Below are positions 1-7,286 of a stretch of DNA of 17,153 bases, in pieces. Numbering within the stretch: the stretch's first letter is position 1; every line of letters begins with the position of its first letter. The translations under genes were made by a program, and so were the position numbers. The notes under the pieces are model-generated. The model worked only from the letters and a program-made list of their open reading frames with translations. It was not told the DNA's origin and did not search any database. Where the stretch lies: assembly GCA_002170915.1 (NCBI GenBank), contig NHHQ01000132.1, forward strand, positions 2,356 through 19,508, given 5' to 3'. The DNA comes from Rhodospirillaceae bacterium TMED167 (lineage in GTDB: Bacteria > Pseudomonadota > Alphaproteobacteria > Rhodospirillales_A > UBA2165).

Positions 1-1880
1 CCGTTGGGGTAATTGGCGACTTCGGCTTTATACTCTGCCTCTCCGCCGAGGCCTGGTTTGAACCCGTTCGGACACCGGCTTGAATCAAAGCTCGCCGCCG
101 CCACCTGTTTCAATGTGATGGCGCGGTCCGTGCCGCCGATGGTGAACACGCCGTCTTCGAATTCCAGTTCAGTTTCCGCTGATTCCAGAAGATGAGCGGC
201 AAGAGCCGTGGCCTTCTCAAGCAGCACGACCGCCGCCTGATAAGCCGCCGAGCCGCCAAGGGCGGACACCCGCGAGCCGCCCGTGCCGAAGCCGTTTTTG
301 ACTTCACCGGTATCGCCCTCGATGACATGGATATCGCCGGGCGTGAGCCCCAGATATTCGCACGCCACCTGAGTGTACAGGGTGTGATGACCTTGGCCAT
401 GGTTGGTGGTGCCGGCATAGATGGTGAGTGTGCCGTCGGCGGAAAACTGCATTTCATTATATTCGAACCCCGCCGGCGCGGCGCGTTCAATGGCGTAACT
501 GATACCGAGACCCCGCAATTTCCCGGTCGCTTCGGTTTCCGCTTTGCGCGCATCGAAGCCCGCCAGGTCGGCGGCCTTCACCGTCATCATGAAGGTTTCG
601 TCAAATCGGCCGGAGTCATAATTGAAGAAAAGCGGCGTCTGATAGGGGATGGCATCTGGCGGAACAAAGTTCCGCCGCCGGATGTCCACCGGACTCAGGC
701 CCAACTCCCGCGCCGCTGCGTCCACAGTGGTCTCGATGACAAATGAGACCTCCGGTCGTCCGGCACCCCGGTAGGCCGCGGTCGAACAGGTATGCGTAAA
801 GACGCCGGTAACTTCCACGTGAGCGACGGGAGTTGTGTAGACACCTGCAAGGCCGCCCAAATGGATGGTGGGTGGGCCGGCCGCGAGGGTCGACAGATAG
901 GCCCCCAAATTAGCCGTTGTTTTCACCCTGAGCCCAAGGAATTCACCGTCTTTGCTGAGCGCGAGTGCGGCTTCCGTCACATTGTCCCGGCCGTGATGAT
1001 CGGTAAGAATGGCCTCTGTCCGGTCCTCAATCCATTTGACGGGCCGGCCTAATTGTTTTGATGCCCAGACCGCCAGGGCGTATTCCGGATAAAAGGAATT
1101 CTTCATCCCAAAAGCACCGCCGACATCGTTGGTGATGACCCGGAATTTTTCCTCATCCTCACCGAAAATCACGCTGGCGAGTGTGCGCCGCATGCCGAAT
1201 GCGCTTTGGGCACTGAGATAGATCGTATGAAAATCGGATTCGGAATCATAAGACGCGAGGATAGCACGCGCTTCCATGGAATTGGCCGCTACCCGATTAA
1301 TGCGGATGTTCCGGGTGACGATATGATCCGCCGCGTTGAAGGCGGCATCGGTGGCCGCTTTGTCACCAGCGGTATGGGTGAAGGCGATGTTATCAGGCCG
1401 CTCCGGCCAGACCGTGGCACTCGTGGGATCGGTGGCGCTGGCCGTTTCTGTTACCTGCGGACGGGGTGCATAGTCGACGTCAATAAATTCTGCCGCATCC
1501 TGAGCCGCGGTCACACTCTCCGCAACGATAAATGCAATGCCATCGCCAACATACCGCGCCATGTCTGTAGCCAGGGCCAATTGGGAAGGGGTGTACATGG
1601 CCTCGGGATCCCAACCTGGCGAGGGTGGATTCATGTAGGGCATGGCGCCAAGCCCCGCCGCTTCATAGTCCGCACCAGTTAGGATCAGGTGAACGCCGGG
1701 GACGTCGCGGGCTTTTGAGATATCGATGCTGTTGATGGCCGCATGGGCGTGGGGTGAACGCAGGACATGGGCCTGGAGTGTGCCCTCTAGTTTAATGTCG
1801 TCCACATAGCGGCCCCGACCGGTTAGAAAAATCGGATCTTCCGTGCGCCGAACCGGCTGGCTCAAACCGAATTCACCCAT
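1..1880 (-). CDS. Molybdopterin-binding large subunit, form II CoxL / xanthine dehydrogenase family (partial, 3' end outside window)
   Basis: This is the molybdenum-cofactor subunit of a xanthine oxidase-family hydroxylase. The frame stays open for 626 codons from the ATG at 1880 to the left edge, so about the last 150 residues of a typical 770-790-residue subunit are missing. The N-terminus (SQPVRRTEDPIFLTGRGRYV) is the classic start of this family and leads into the a/b hammerhead domain. VGGAFGMK near residues 255-262 is a cofactor-binding loop. AYRGAGR at residues 369-375 is the form II signature; true CO dehydrogenases (form I) have AYRCSFR there. The substrate is therefore probably not CO, and cannot be named. 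A purine-rich ribosome site (AGAAGGGAG) lies 8 bases before the ATG. The gene follows the amidase gene by 97 bases on the same strand and may share its transcript. The FeS and FAD subunits are not visible and may lie beyond the left edge. Confidence 0.9.
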   Translation of the reverse strand, partial: MGEFGLSQPVRRTEDPIFLTGRGRYVDDIKLEGTLQAHVLRSPHAHAAINSIDISKARDVPGVHLILTGADYEAAGLGAMPYMNPPSPGWDPEAMYTPSQLALATDMARYVGDGIAFIVAESVTAAQDAAEFIDVDYAPRPQVTETASATDPTSATVWPERPDNIAFTHTAGDKAATDAAFNAADHIVTRNIRINRVAANSMEARAILASYDSESDFHTIYLSAQSAFGMRRTLASVIFGEDEEKFRVITNDVGGAFGMKNSFYPEYALAVWASKQLGRPVKWIEDRTEAILTDHHGRDNVTEAALALSKDGEFLGLRVKTTANLGAYLSTLAAGPPTIHLGGLAGVYTTPVAHVEVTGVFTHTCSTAAYRGAGRPEVSFVIETTVDAAARELGLSPVDIRRRNFVPPDAIPYQTPLFFNYDSGRFDETFMMTVKAADLAGFDARKAETEATGKLRGLGISYAIERAAPAGFEYNEMQFSADGTLTIYAGTTNHGQGHHTLYTQVACEYLGLTPGDIHVIEGDTGEVKNGFGTGGSRVSALGGSAAYQAAVVLLEKATALAAHLLESAETELEFEDGVFTIGGTDRAITLKQVAAASFDSSRCPNGFKPGLGGEAEYKAEVANYPN

Positions 1881-1976
1881 GAGGGCATCTCCCTTCTGGT
1901 TTTAAACAATATGCCGCCTACCGATCGCATATGATGGAGCAAACGTCTTGGCGGTATTTATGAAAACCGGATGTGC

Positions 1977-4292
1977 CTAGTCAAGGGGGCCAAAACTGGG
2001 CGGCGGAATCCGTCGCTGGGAGGCGGCCTGATAGGTCGATGCAATTCGTAAAAGCATGCCCTCGGCCCCGGGTTCTGAACGAAACACGAGAGAGAAGGGC
2101 AGGCCTGGTTCGGGAATTTTTGTTCGCTTTGTAGAGGCCTTGGATACATATTTTGTGCCGTCCCCGTTGAGCTCAAACACCGGATCATACACGTCCCGGA
2201 CATAACCGGCCGGCACCAGCATCTCCGTCAACCCGGCATTCGGGCCATAAAGGCTCTCAGGGCGAAGATTGTGGAGAATATCATATTGGTGCGGTCCGCC
2301 GATGATGCCCGGCGGCCAGGGGGTGTGGAGGCGCACGAAAGCGTCCAACTTATTCTCCAGCAATACCATCATATCGACCCGGCGCAGGAGTTCCCGGAGC
2401 ATGATCCGCTCATTGACACCCTGTCGACCGTCCAGGGGATTGCGAGGGTCAGCGGTTTCCTCCCAGTTCTGAAAGGCGGCCCGCTGGTCATCGCCCCAGA
2501 ACTTGGACCGCGCATTGAGCTGGGCCCAGTTGTCGAGGGTTTCATCGAAGCCCGCTGCTTTCCAGTCCTCGGCCCGGCGCAGGAGATACTGGCTGATATG
2601 GAAGCGGAAGGTCTTTGCAAGTTCTTGTTGCTGGATGGTGGCAATGTCGAGATTGTCGGGGCCGTCAATTTTGCCTTCAGACAGCGCCAGGCAATAGTCG
2701 ATTGGGTCCATGGTACCGTCTCCGAAGACCTTGCCCGGCAGAAACTCTGTGGGTTTGATGGTGGCGACGAAGTCGTGAAAGAGCGGCGTTCCGTCCGCCT
2801 TGAGGCGGAACAGGATGTCGGGCATGAACACCGGCAGCAAAGCGTGCAGGGCCCGGCGAAAGTCAGGGGCCATTTGCTCCATATCCGGATCCGGTGTCCA
2901 CAAGGGATCACTAGATTCCACCAAGACCGAGCCAAGGTGCCCGCCGAGCAAATCCTTTATTTCTGTGATGGCGGCGTCGACGATGGGCTTTTCCGTGAGG
3001 GATTCCGGCGGATAGACCAGGGACTCTCGGATCACGCCGAGCCGGATACCGTCGAGGCTGCCGGCACCGTCCTCCTGGGATACATGGCTTGCATAGGGGG
3101 TGCTGAGCACACTGGAGCGGGGCACCGTTGTATAGGGGTCACGCGGATCATAGTAGCCGTTGTCGGCGTCTTTAAGCGCGTCCAGGATTTGGGCACAGTC
3201 AGCCAGCGTTTTTCCGTGAATGCCGGAGCGGTCGCAGTAGATATCCGCTCCGATGGCGCCGCCGTCAAAGCCCAGCATGGACTTGTGGGGCAGGATGAGC
3301 GACACCGCATTGTGATTGGAGGGGCCCCGGCAAGAGGCGCGTGTTTCCTCACCCAGGCTTGCCATCACCAAATTCGTGCTGACCGAGAGGGCTGAGCCGG
3401 AGCTTGAACCCAGTGATGCCGCACGCGTGGTGTCGTAAGGATTGGATGGATTGCCGCCCCAGGTTGCCCGCTGGTAGCCAAGCGTCGAGGGTAGCACCTT
3501 GTCCGGTGTATGACGCCCGCCCGGATTGCCAGCGCGCCCGTTATATTCCGTATTTACTGCCTTGGCATAAATGATTGCACCTTTCCGGCGCAGCTGTTCG
3601 ACGAGGATATGATCGCGGGCTGGAAAGTCGATGTCGTAATCGGCGTCCGCGCCGCCCGTGGAGCGCATATCACGGGTGTCGAATGGGTCCTTGAAAGAGA
3701 ACGCGACGCCATACATTGGAAGTGTTTCGAAATCAGGATTTGCGCCGTATTCTGCGTCCAATTCCTGGGCTCGTTCGAGGGCATCGGGCTGGTGGCGGAA
3801 CATTTCGCACACGGGCGGTGCCCCGGCGGGCAGGGGGCCATCGTCCGGGTGGCGGTCATAGTCCCCCCAGCAGGTGACGGAGCGTTCCCCACGGATGTTG
3901 AGAGTTGCCAACGCGTTTACTTGGCCCGCATTGGGGATGCCGCCGATCATCCCGAATTGCTGATGCGCCCCGGATTTTGACGCGGTTTCTTCCATGCGGC
4001 CAAATTCCAGGGGCGGACCTTTGTAGTCGGAGAGATCCGGGAGAACATCCGTGACCGGGATGGTCTCGGTCGGAAATGTAAGATCCTGTCCCGCCCGGGT
4101 AACGCCGGAGGCCACCGGCACACTGGCGCCGTCCTCGGTGACCAGCATGCTGGACACCCCGTTGAAGGCCTGTGCCCGTGCGATATAGGTCTCCACCACT
4201 TGGGTGACCGTTGTGCTGCCGGCTTTGATTGCAGCGTGTAGATCACGGATGGAAGCCTCGACAAGTTCAAAGCCTTTTGATGGACCGGTCAT
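1977..4292 (-). CDS. Amidase-signature family hydrolase, unusually long (771 aa)
   Basis: The core of the amidase-signature fold is recognisable: catalytic Lys201 in AFSFKDPFDTRDM, the cis-Ser region LGSSSGSA (Ser297 best aligned) and the nucleophile Ser320 in EETRASCRGPS. The downstream block ending in IHGKTLADCAQILDALK matches the usual family segment. Family enzymes cleave C-N amide bonds using a Ser-cisSer-Lys triad. Two things are odd. The protein is about 250 residues longer than a usual amidase, with much of the excess at roughly residues 55-195, before the catalytic Lys. The nucleophile loop reads T-R-A-S-C-R instead of the common T-G-G-S-I-R. No signal peptide is evident. The ATG at 4292 follows a strong GAGGGAGAGG ribosome site. 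The neighbour downstream is a CoxL-like subunit, suggesting a shared catabolic route for an N-containing compound; this is inference, and the substrate is unknown. Confidence 0.85.
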   Translation of the reverse strand: MTGPSKGFELVEASIRDLHAAIKAGSTTVTQVVETYIARAQAFNGVSSMLVTEDGASVPVASGVTRAGQDLTFPTETIPVTDVLPDLSDYKGPPLEFGRMEETASKSGAHQQFGMIGGIPNAGQVNALATLNIRGERSVTCWGDYDRHPDDGPLPAGAPPVCEMFRHQPDALERAQELDAEYGANPDFETLPMYGVAFSFKDPFDTRDMRSTGGADADYDIDFPARDHILVEQLRRKGAIIYAKAVNTEYNGRAGNPGGRHTPDKVLPSTLGYQRATWGGNPSNPYDTTRAASLGSSSGSALSVSTNLVMASLGEETRASCRGPSNHNAVSLILPHKSMLGFDGGAIGADIYCDRSGIHGKTLADCAQILDALKDADNGYYDPRDPYTTVPRSSVLSTPYASHVSQEDGAGSLDGIRLGVIRESLVYPPESLTEKPIVDAAITEIKDLLGGHLGSVLVESSDPLWTPDPDMEQMAPDFRRALHALLPVFMPDILFRLKADGTPLFHDFVATIKPTEFLPGKVFGDGTMDPIDYCLALSEGKIDGPDNLDIATIQQQELAKTFRFHISQYLLRRAEDWKAAGFDETLDNWAQLNARSKFWGDDQRAAFQNWEETADPRNPLDGRQGVNERIMLRELLRRVDMMVLLENKLDAFVRLHTPWPPGIIGGPHQYDILHNLRPESLYGPNAGLTEMLVPAGYVRDVYDPVFELNGDGTKYVSKASTKRTKIPEPGLPFSLVFRSEPGAEGMLLRIASTYQAASQRRIPPPSFGPLD

Positions 4293-4386
4293 GATCCTCT
4301 CCCTCTTGTTTCAGATGATAATCATGTCCCTGCAGCCCCAAAAAATCCAGCGGGGTCTCCATCAGTGGTCCCTGCGAGAAAAGATA

Positions 4387-4425
4387 TTGCCCAGAGATGT
4401 TGCCCGGAGATCTCGCCCGATAATT
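4387..4425. repeat. Three imperfect tandem 13-bp repeats between divergent genes
   Basis: The units are TTGCCCAGAGATG, TTGCCCGGAGATC and TCGCCCGATAATT, directly abutting. They lie in the intergenic region between the divergently transcribed amidase and phosphoribosyltransferase genes. The first two units differ at 2 of 13 positions; the third is more degenerate. Spaced direct repeats here could be regulator sites, but the function is inferred only from position. Confidence 0.45.
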
Positions 4426-4477
4426 CGAAAAATAACCACTAAACCTCTGTGCTGTCGGAGCAGACACATCCCACAAC

Positions 4478-4483
4478 TTGACA
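4478..4483 (+). promoter_or_regulatory. Candidate -35 box for the phosphoribosyltransferase gene
   Basis: A perfect TTGACA sits about 107 bases upstream of the chosen start codon at 4590. No good -10 hexamer occurs 16-18 bases further on, so this is only a weak promoter candidate. The rest of 4293-4589 holds the tandem repeats and no convincing gene. Confidence 0.2.
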
Positions 4484-4589
4484 ACTTATCCCCTTCTTTC
4501 TCATGGCCAAGCGGGAAACTCTATTGTCAGCCCAGGAGGAGGGTGCCACTTATGGGGCCAGGGAGAAGAATGGCATAAGGGGAATGGGC

Positions 4590-5135
4590 ATGGACGAGAA
4601 ACTTTATATATCTGCACAGGAATTGCTCGATGATTCTTTCCGGTTGGCGCATCGGATTTATGATTCCGGGTTCCAGCCTAATTATATCGTCGGCGTCTGG
4701 CGCGGCGGCACGCCGGTGGGCATCGCCGTACAAGAGCTGCTTCAATATAAGGGCGTGCCGACGGACCATATTGCCATCCGCACCTCATCCTATACCGGAA
4801 TCGGGGAACAGTCCGACGACATCCGGGTTCATGGATTGCATTATATCGTCGAGAATATGAACACAGAGGATTCCTTGCTGATCGTTGATGATGTGTTTGA
4901 TTCAGGGCGCAGCGTAAAAGCAATCATTGATGCAATCAAAATCCTATCGCGCCGCAATGCCCCTGAGATCATCCGAACGGCCACGGTGTATTATAAACCC
5001 TCCATGGCTAAAGTAGACATTGTCCCCGATTTTTTCATCCACGAGACGGACAAATGGCTTGTTTTTCCGCATGAAATCGACGGGCTAACCGTAGAAGAGA
5101 TCTCGCAGTCCAAGCCCCTGGTGTTGGGCGAGTAG
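4590..5135 (+). CDS. Purine-type phosphoribosyltransferase (181 aa)
   Basis: This is a type I phosphoribosyltransferase that would join a purine-like base to PRPP. VGVWRGGTPVG at residues 34-44 fits the pyrophosphate-binding loop, and LLIVDDVFDSGRS at 96-108 is the PRPP-binding motif with its paired acidic residues. Its length and motif spacing resemble hypoxanthine phosphoribosyltransferase-like proteins, but the base cannot be named. The reading frame is open from an ATG at 4503, yet the sequence only becomes family-like at MDEKLY. AAGGGG ends 7 bases before 4590, which decides that start; the ATG at 4584 is too close to the ribosome site. The gene stands alone on the plus strand, divergent from the amidase. 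Another phosphoribosyltransferase, apt, lies near the right end. Confidence 0.8.
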   Translation: MDEKLYISAQELLDDSFRLAHRIYDSGFQPNYIVGVWRGGTPVGIAVQELLQYKGVPTDHIAIRTSSYTGIGEQSDDIRVHGLHYIVENMNTEDSLLIVDDVFDSGRSVKAIIDAIKILSRRNAPEIIRTATVYYKPSMAKVDIVPDFFIHETDKWLVFPHEIDGLTVEEISQSKPLVLGE

Positions 5136-5403
5136 GAAGAGCTTCGCCTATCTCCGGCACCATGCGGCGGTTTTAATATTTTTTGGCCGCCAAGCGGTCT
5201 TAGAACACTGCTGGGTGGCCAGTTTGACTTAGGGGGCAATCCTTGCATCATACAAAGGCCTGCGCGCTACCAATCGTGGCTCTAATTCGAAAAAGCCGTT
5301 CTTGAGTGGCGTAAGCAGGCCGTCTTTGCGGGGGGCGGTTCGGCGAATGCGGGTAGAACGGCATCCGCGTAGCGCCCGAAAATTGATCAGAAAGAGGACA
5401 TCC
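5136..5403. other. Intergenic region upstream of the selenoprotein gene
   Basis: No gene is supported here. Just after the phosphoribosyltransferase stop there is a T-rich stretch (about 5170-5182) between GGCGG and CCGCC, which could end transcription but has no strong hairpin directly before it. I could not pick a clear promoter. Confidence 0.35.
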
Positions 5404-6510
5404 ATGAGCCTATACGCAGAATCACAATTCCCGGTCCGGTCCGACCTTGAGGCCGTTCACGCCAAGCAGCTAGATCAGCTGGCCGACCCAGGCACCTGGG
5501 GGACAGGGGCGCAGCGTCTTGCCGTGGCCGGCGAAATCCGCCGCGTCTGCGTGGACGCCGGTGTTCAGGAGAAGCCCGAGGAACCCGGCCATGAGACGGA
5601 CGTGGATCTGCCCCGGGCGGCCCGCGAGCTGATCCGGGAACTGGCGGTCGAGCCCCAGGGCTTCACCGAAGAGTCCTATACGGCGGCGCGAGTCGGCGGA
5701 TTGAGCGATGAGGAATATGTCGAGACCGTGGGTATTGTCGCGCGCTTGGTCGCCATGGATGTTTTCGCCCGGGGCATTGGGGTGCCTTTGAGGCCGCTAC
5801 CCGCGCCCCAGGACGGCGCGCCGTCTCGTGTCCGCCCGGCGGCGGCAAAAAAGGAAATGGCCTGGGTGCCGACGGTGCCGAACCTGCCTGAGGGCGGGGA
5901 GGAAGCTGAACAACTCTACGGCAAAAATTACCACCCCTATATTTTCCGGTCGTTAAGCCTGGTGCCCGATGAAATGCATCGGCATATCGAACTGGAAAAC
6001 ATTCAGTACCTGCCGATGAACAGTATCCTCATCAAAGATTACCAACACCATGAGGATTTCTCGCGGGCTCAGACGGAAACGGTGGCGGGACGGGTGTCCG
6101 CCATTAACGAGTGCTTTTACTGAACAGCCGGTCATGCATGGTTCCTCCGTGAGAGTGGACGCGAAACTGGGCTGGACATCAATCTTGAAGCCCTCATCAA
6201 ACCAGAACTTGATATTGGTGTGCCGGGGGGCAGGGAATTGTTGGCATTTTCTGATGCAGTCCTGGGGCAAGATCGGGATCAACTCGATCATGTTCGCCAG
6301 GAGCTTCATGACGCCTTGGGGTCAAAAGCCGTGGTCGCAGCATCTGCCGTTGCGGCTACTTTCTCCAAGAACGATCGAGCCGCGAACGCCTGCGGCATTC
6401 CGTCCGAGTTGCGGATGCTACGAAACAGTAAGGACATTAGGCATGCGCTTGGCCTGAACAGCTTCCGTTCAGCGGCGAACACAAAAAAGCACTATCCAGA
6501 CGAAATGTAG
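5404..6510 (+). CDS. AhpD-like (carboxymuconolactone decarboxylase fold) selenoprotein, Sec at codon 240
   Basis: Read through one in-frame TGA (6121-6123), this encodes 368 residues. AhpD-type proteins are small-molecule or peroxide reductases with a CxxC redox pair. Residues about 60-160 form a first AhpD-like half without redox Cys, and residues about 190-345 form the second half. That half carries Glu225, Cys237, Sec240 and His244, matching in spacing Glu118, Cys130, Cys133 and His137 of mycobacterial AhpD. After the TGA the frame stays open for 128 codons, and family blocks such as VAATFSKNDRAANACGIP appear, so the C-terminal half is intact. The start at 5404 has AAGAGGA upstream; an in-frame ATG at 5302 lacks family-like sequence. 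A GST gene follows after 20 bases. The alternative is a pseudogene with one Cys-to-stop mutation, but the exact position and the hairpin after it favour selenocysteine. Usual annotation would stop at 6123 and call a separate ORF at 6220-6510. Confidence 0.82.
6121..6123 (+). other. In-frame TGA, proposed selenocysteine codon
   Basis: The TGA sits at the last position of C-F-Y-x in AINECFY, where AhpD relatives have the second redox Cys. Cys codons (TGC/TGT) are one base from TGA, so both recoding and mutation are possible; the surrounding intact reading frame favours recoding. Confidence 0.8.
6124..6175 (+). promoter_or_regulatory. Candidate bacterial SECIS hairpin
   Basis: Directly after the TGA the RNA can fold with an upper stem CAUGG/CCGUG (6137-6141 with 6147-6151) and loop UUCCU. 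If the terminal G-C pair opens, G6141 becomes the first loop base, 17 bases after the TGA. That fits the known bacterial SECIS rule of a G at the loop start 16-37 bases from UGA. A lower stem CAGCC/GGCUG (6125-6129 with 6170-6174) plus GGU/ACU (6130-6132 with 6166-6168, one bulged G) can close the structure. This was folded by eye, without energy calculation. Confidence 0.5.
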
Positions 6511-6530
6511 ACGGCTCTTGGAGTTGCCCG

Positions 6531-7199
6531 ATGAAGGACCGGTCCGATATCACATTCTACTATTTTCCAAGGGCATGTTCACTTGCGGTGCATGTTGCAT
6601 TGGAGGAAGCGGGCTTCGATTACCGTCGGCAGTTGATAGACCTTAGGACTCAGGCGCAAAAAAACCCTCAATATCTTGCACTTAATCCAGTGGGTGCGGT
6701 GCCCGCGTTGCGCATCGGGGATCAGCTCCTGACGGAGACCCAGGCCATCCTAACCTATATCGGCGATGTTGCACCGACGGGCCCGTTGCTGCCGCCGAGC
6801 GGTCAAAGGGATCGCTACCGGGCTCATCAGTGGATGAATTTTCTATCCAGCAGTGTCCATGCTTATATTCGTTGTATATTCCGGCCGTCGGCCTATGCGC
6901 CGATCGAGGATGCCACAGCCCAAGCCGCTGTTAGGCGCCAGGGACATGCAAATTTGGCGGCGGCCGTCGCGACAGTCGAAGCCTGGCTCACGGGCAGCCC
7001 ATTTGCCCTGGGGGAAGATTTCTCTGTCGTCGATGGCTATCTTTTTCTCATGTATCTCTGGAGTTGTGATGACCGGATCGAAACCGTGCCTGACCGCCCA
7101 AAATGGGCGGCCCTGGCTGAACGGGTGTGGCGGCGCCCAGCGGTGAAAGCCGTTGTGGCCGTCGAGCAGCAGGATCGAGATTTCACCATTCCCATTTAG
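6531..7199 (+). CDS. Beta-class-like glutathione S-transferase (222 aa)
   Basis: The N-terminal thioredoxin-fold domain (residues about 7-85) has the bacterial beta-class motif RACSLA with Cys16 in the catalytic position. It also has the cis-Pro of GAVPAL (Pro58) and the glutathione-binding Glu69-Thr70 pair. The C-terminal helical domain follows, with EDFSVVDGYLF as the usual N-capping region. Length is normal for the class. Such enzymes conjugate glutathione or form mixed disulfides in the cytoplasm. GGAG lies 7 bases before the ATG. The start is 20 bases after the selenoprotein stop, so the two are probably one transcript, which suggests a shared thiol or peroxide task (inference). The substrate is not visible. 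Confidence 0.9.
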   Translation: MKDRSDITFYYFPRACSLAVHVALEEAGFDYRRQLIDLRTQAQKNPQYLALNPVGAVPALRIGDQLLTETQAILTYIGDVAPTGPLLPPSGQRDRYRAHQWMNFLSSSVHAYIRCIFRPSAYAPIEDATAQAAVRRQGHANLAAAVATVEAWLTGSPFALGEDFSVVDGYLFLMYLWSCDDRIETVPDRPKWAALAERVWRRPAVKAVVAVEQQDRDFTIPI

Positions 7200-7286
7200 A
7201 CGGCCGGGTAGGTGATCTGTGGCTTTTGGGATGCCTTGAATTTTTTTGGTAGGTAAGAAGCATCGGCCGCGTGTTAGACTCCGGTT

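Noticed and set aside
192..1682. Plus-strand ORFs of 86-184 residues
   Set aside because: They are antisense to the clear CoxL-like reading frame, and their translations look random.
2271..3395. A 374-residue plus-strand ORF
   Set aside because: Antisense to the amidase; high GC and third-position bias create the open frame. No family motifs are seen.
4267..4476. A 69-residue minus-strand ORF overlapping the amidase start
   Set aside because: No family resemblance or ribosome site of its own, and it overlaps the amidase ribosome site and first codons.
6220..6510. A separate 96-residue gene starting at an ATG
   Set aside because: It is in the same frame as the AhpD-like gene and is its C-terminal part; the family alignment runs through the TGA.
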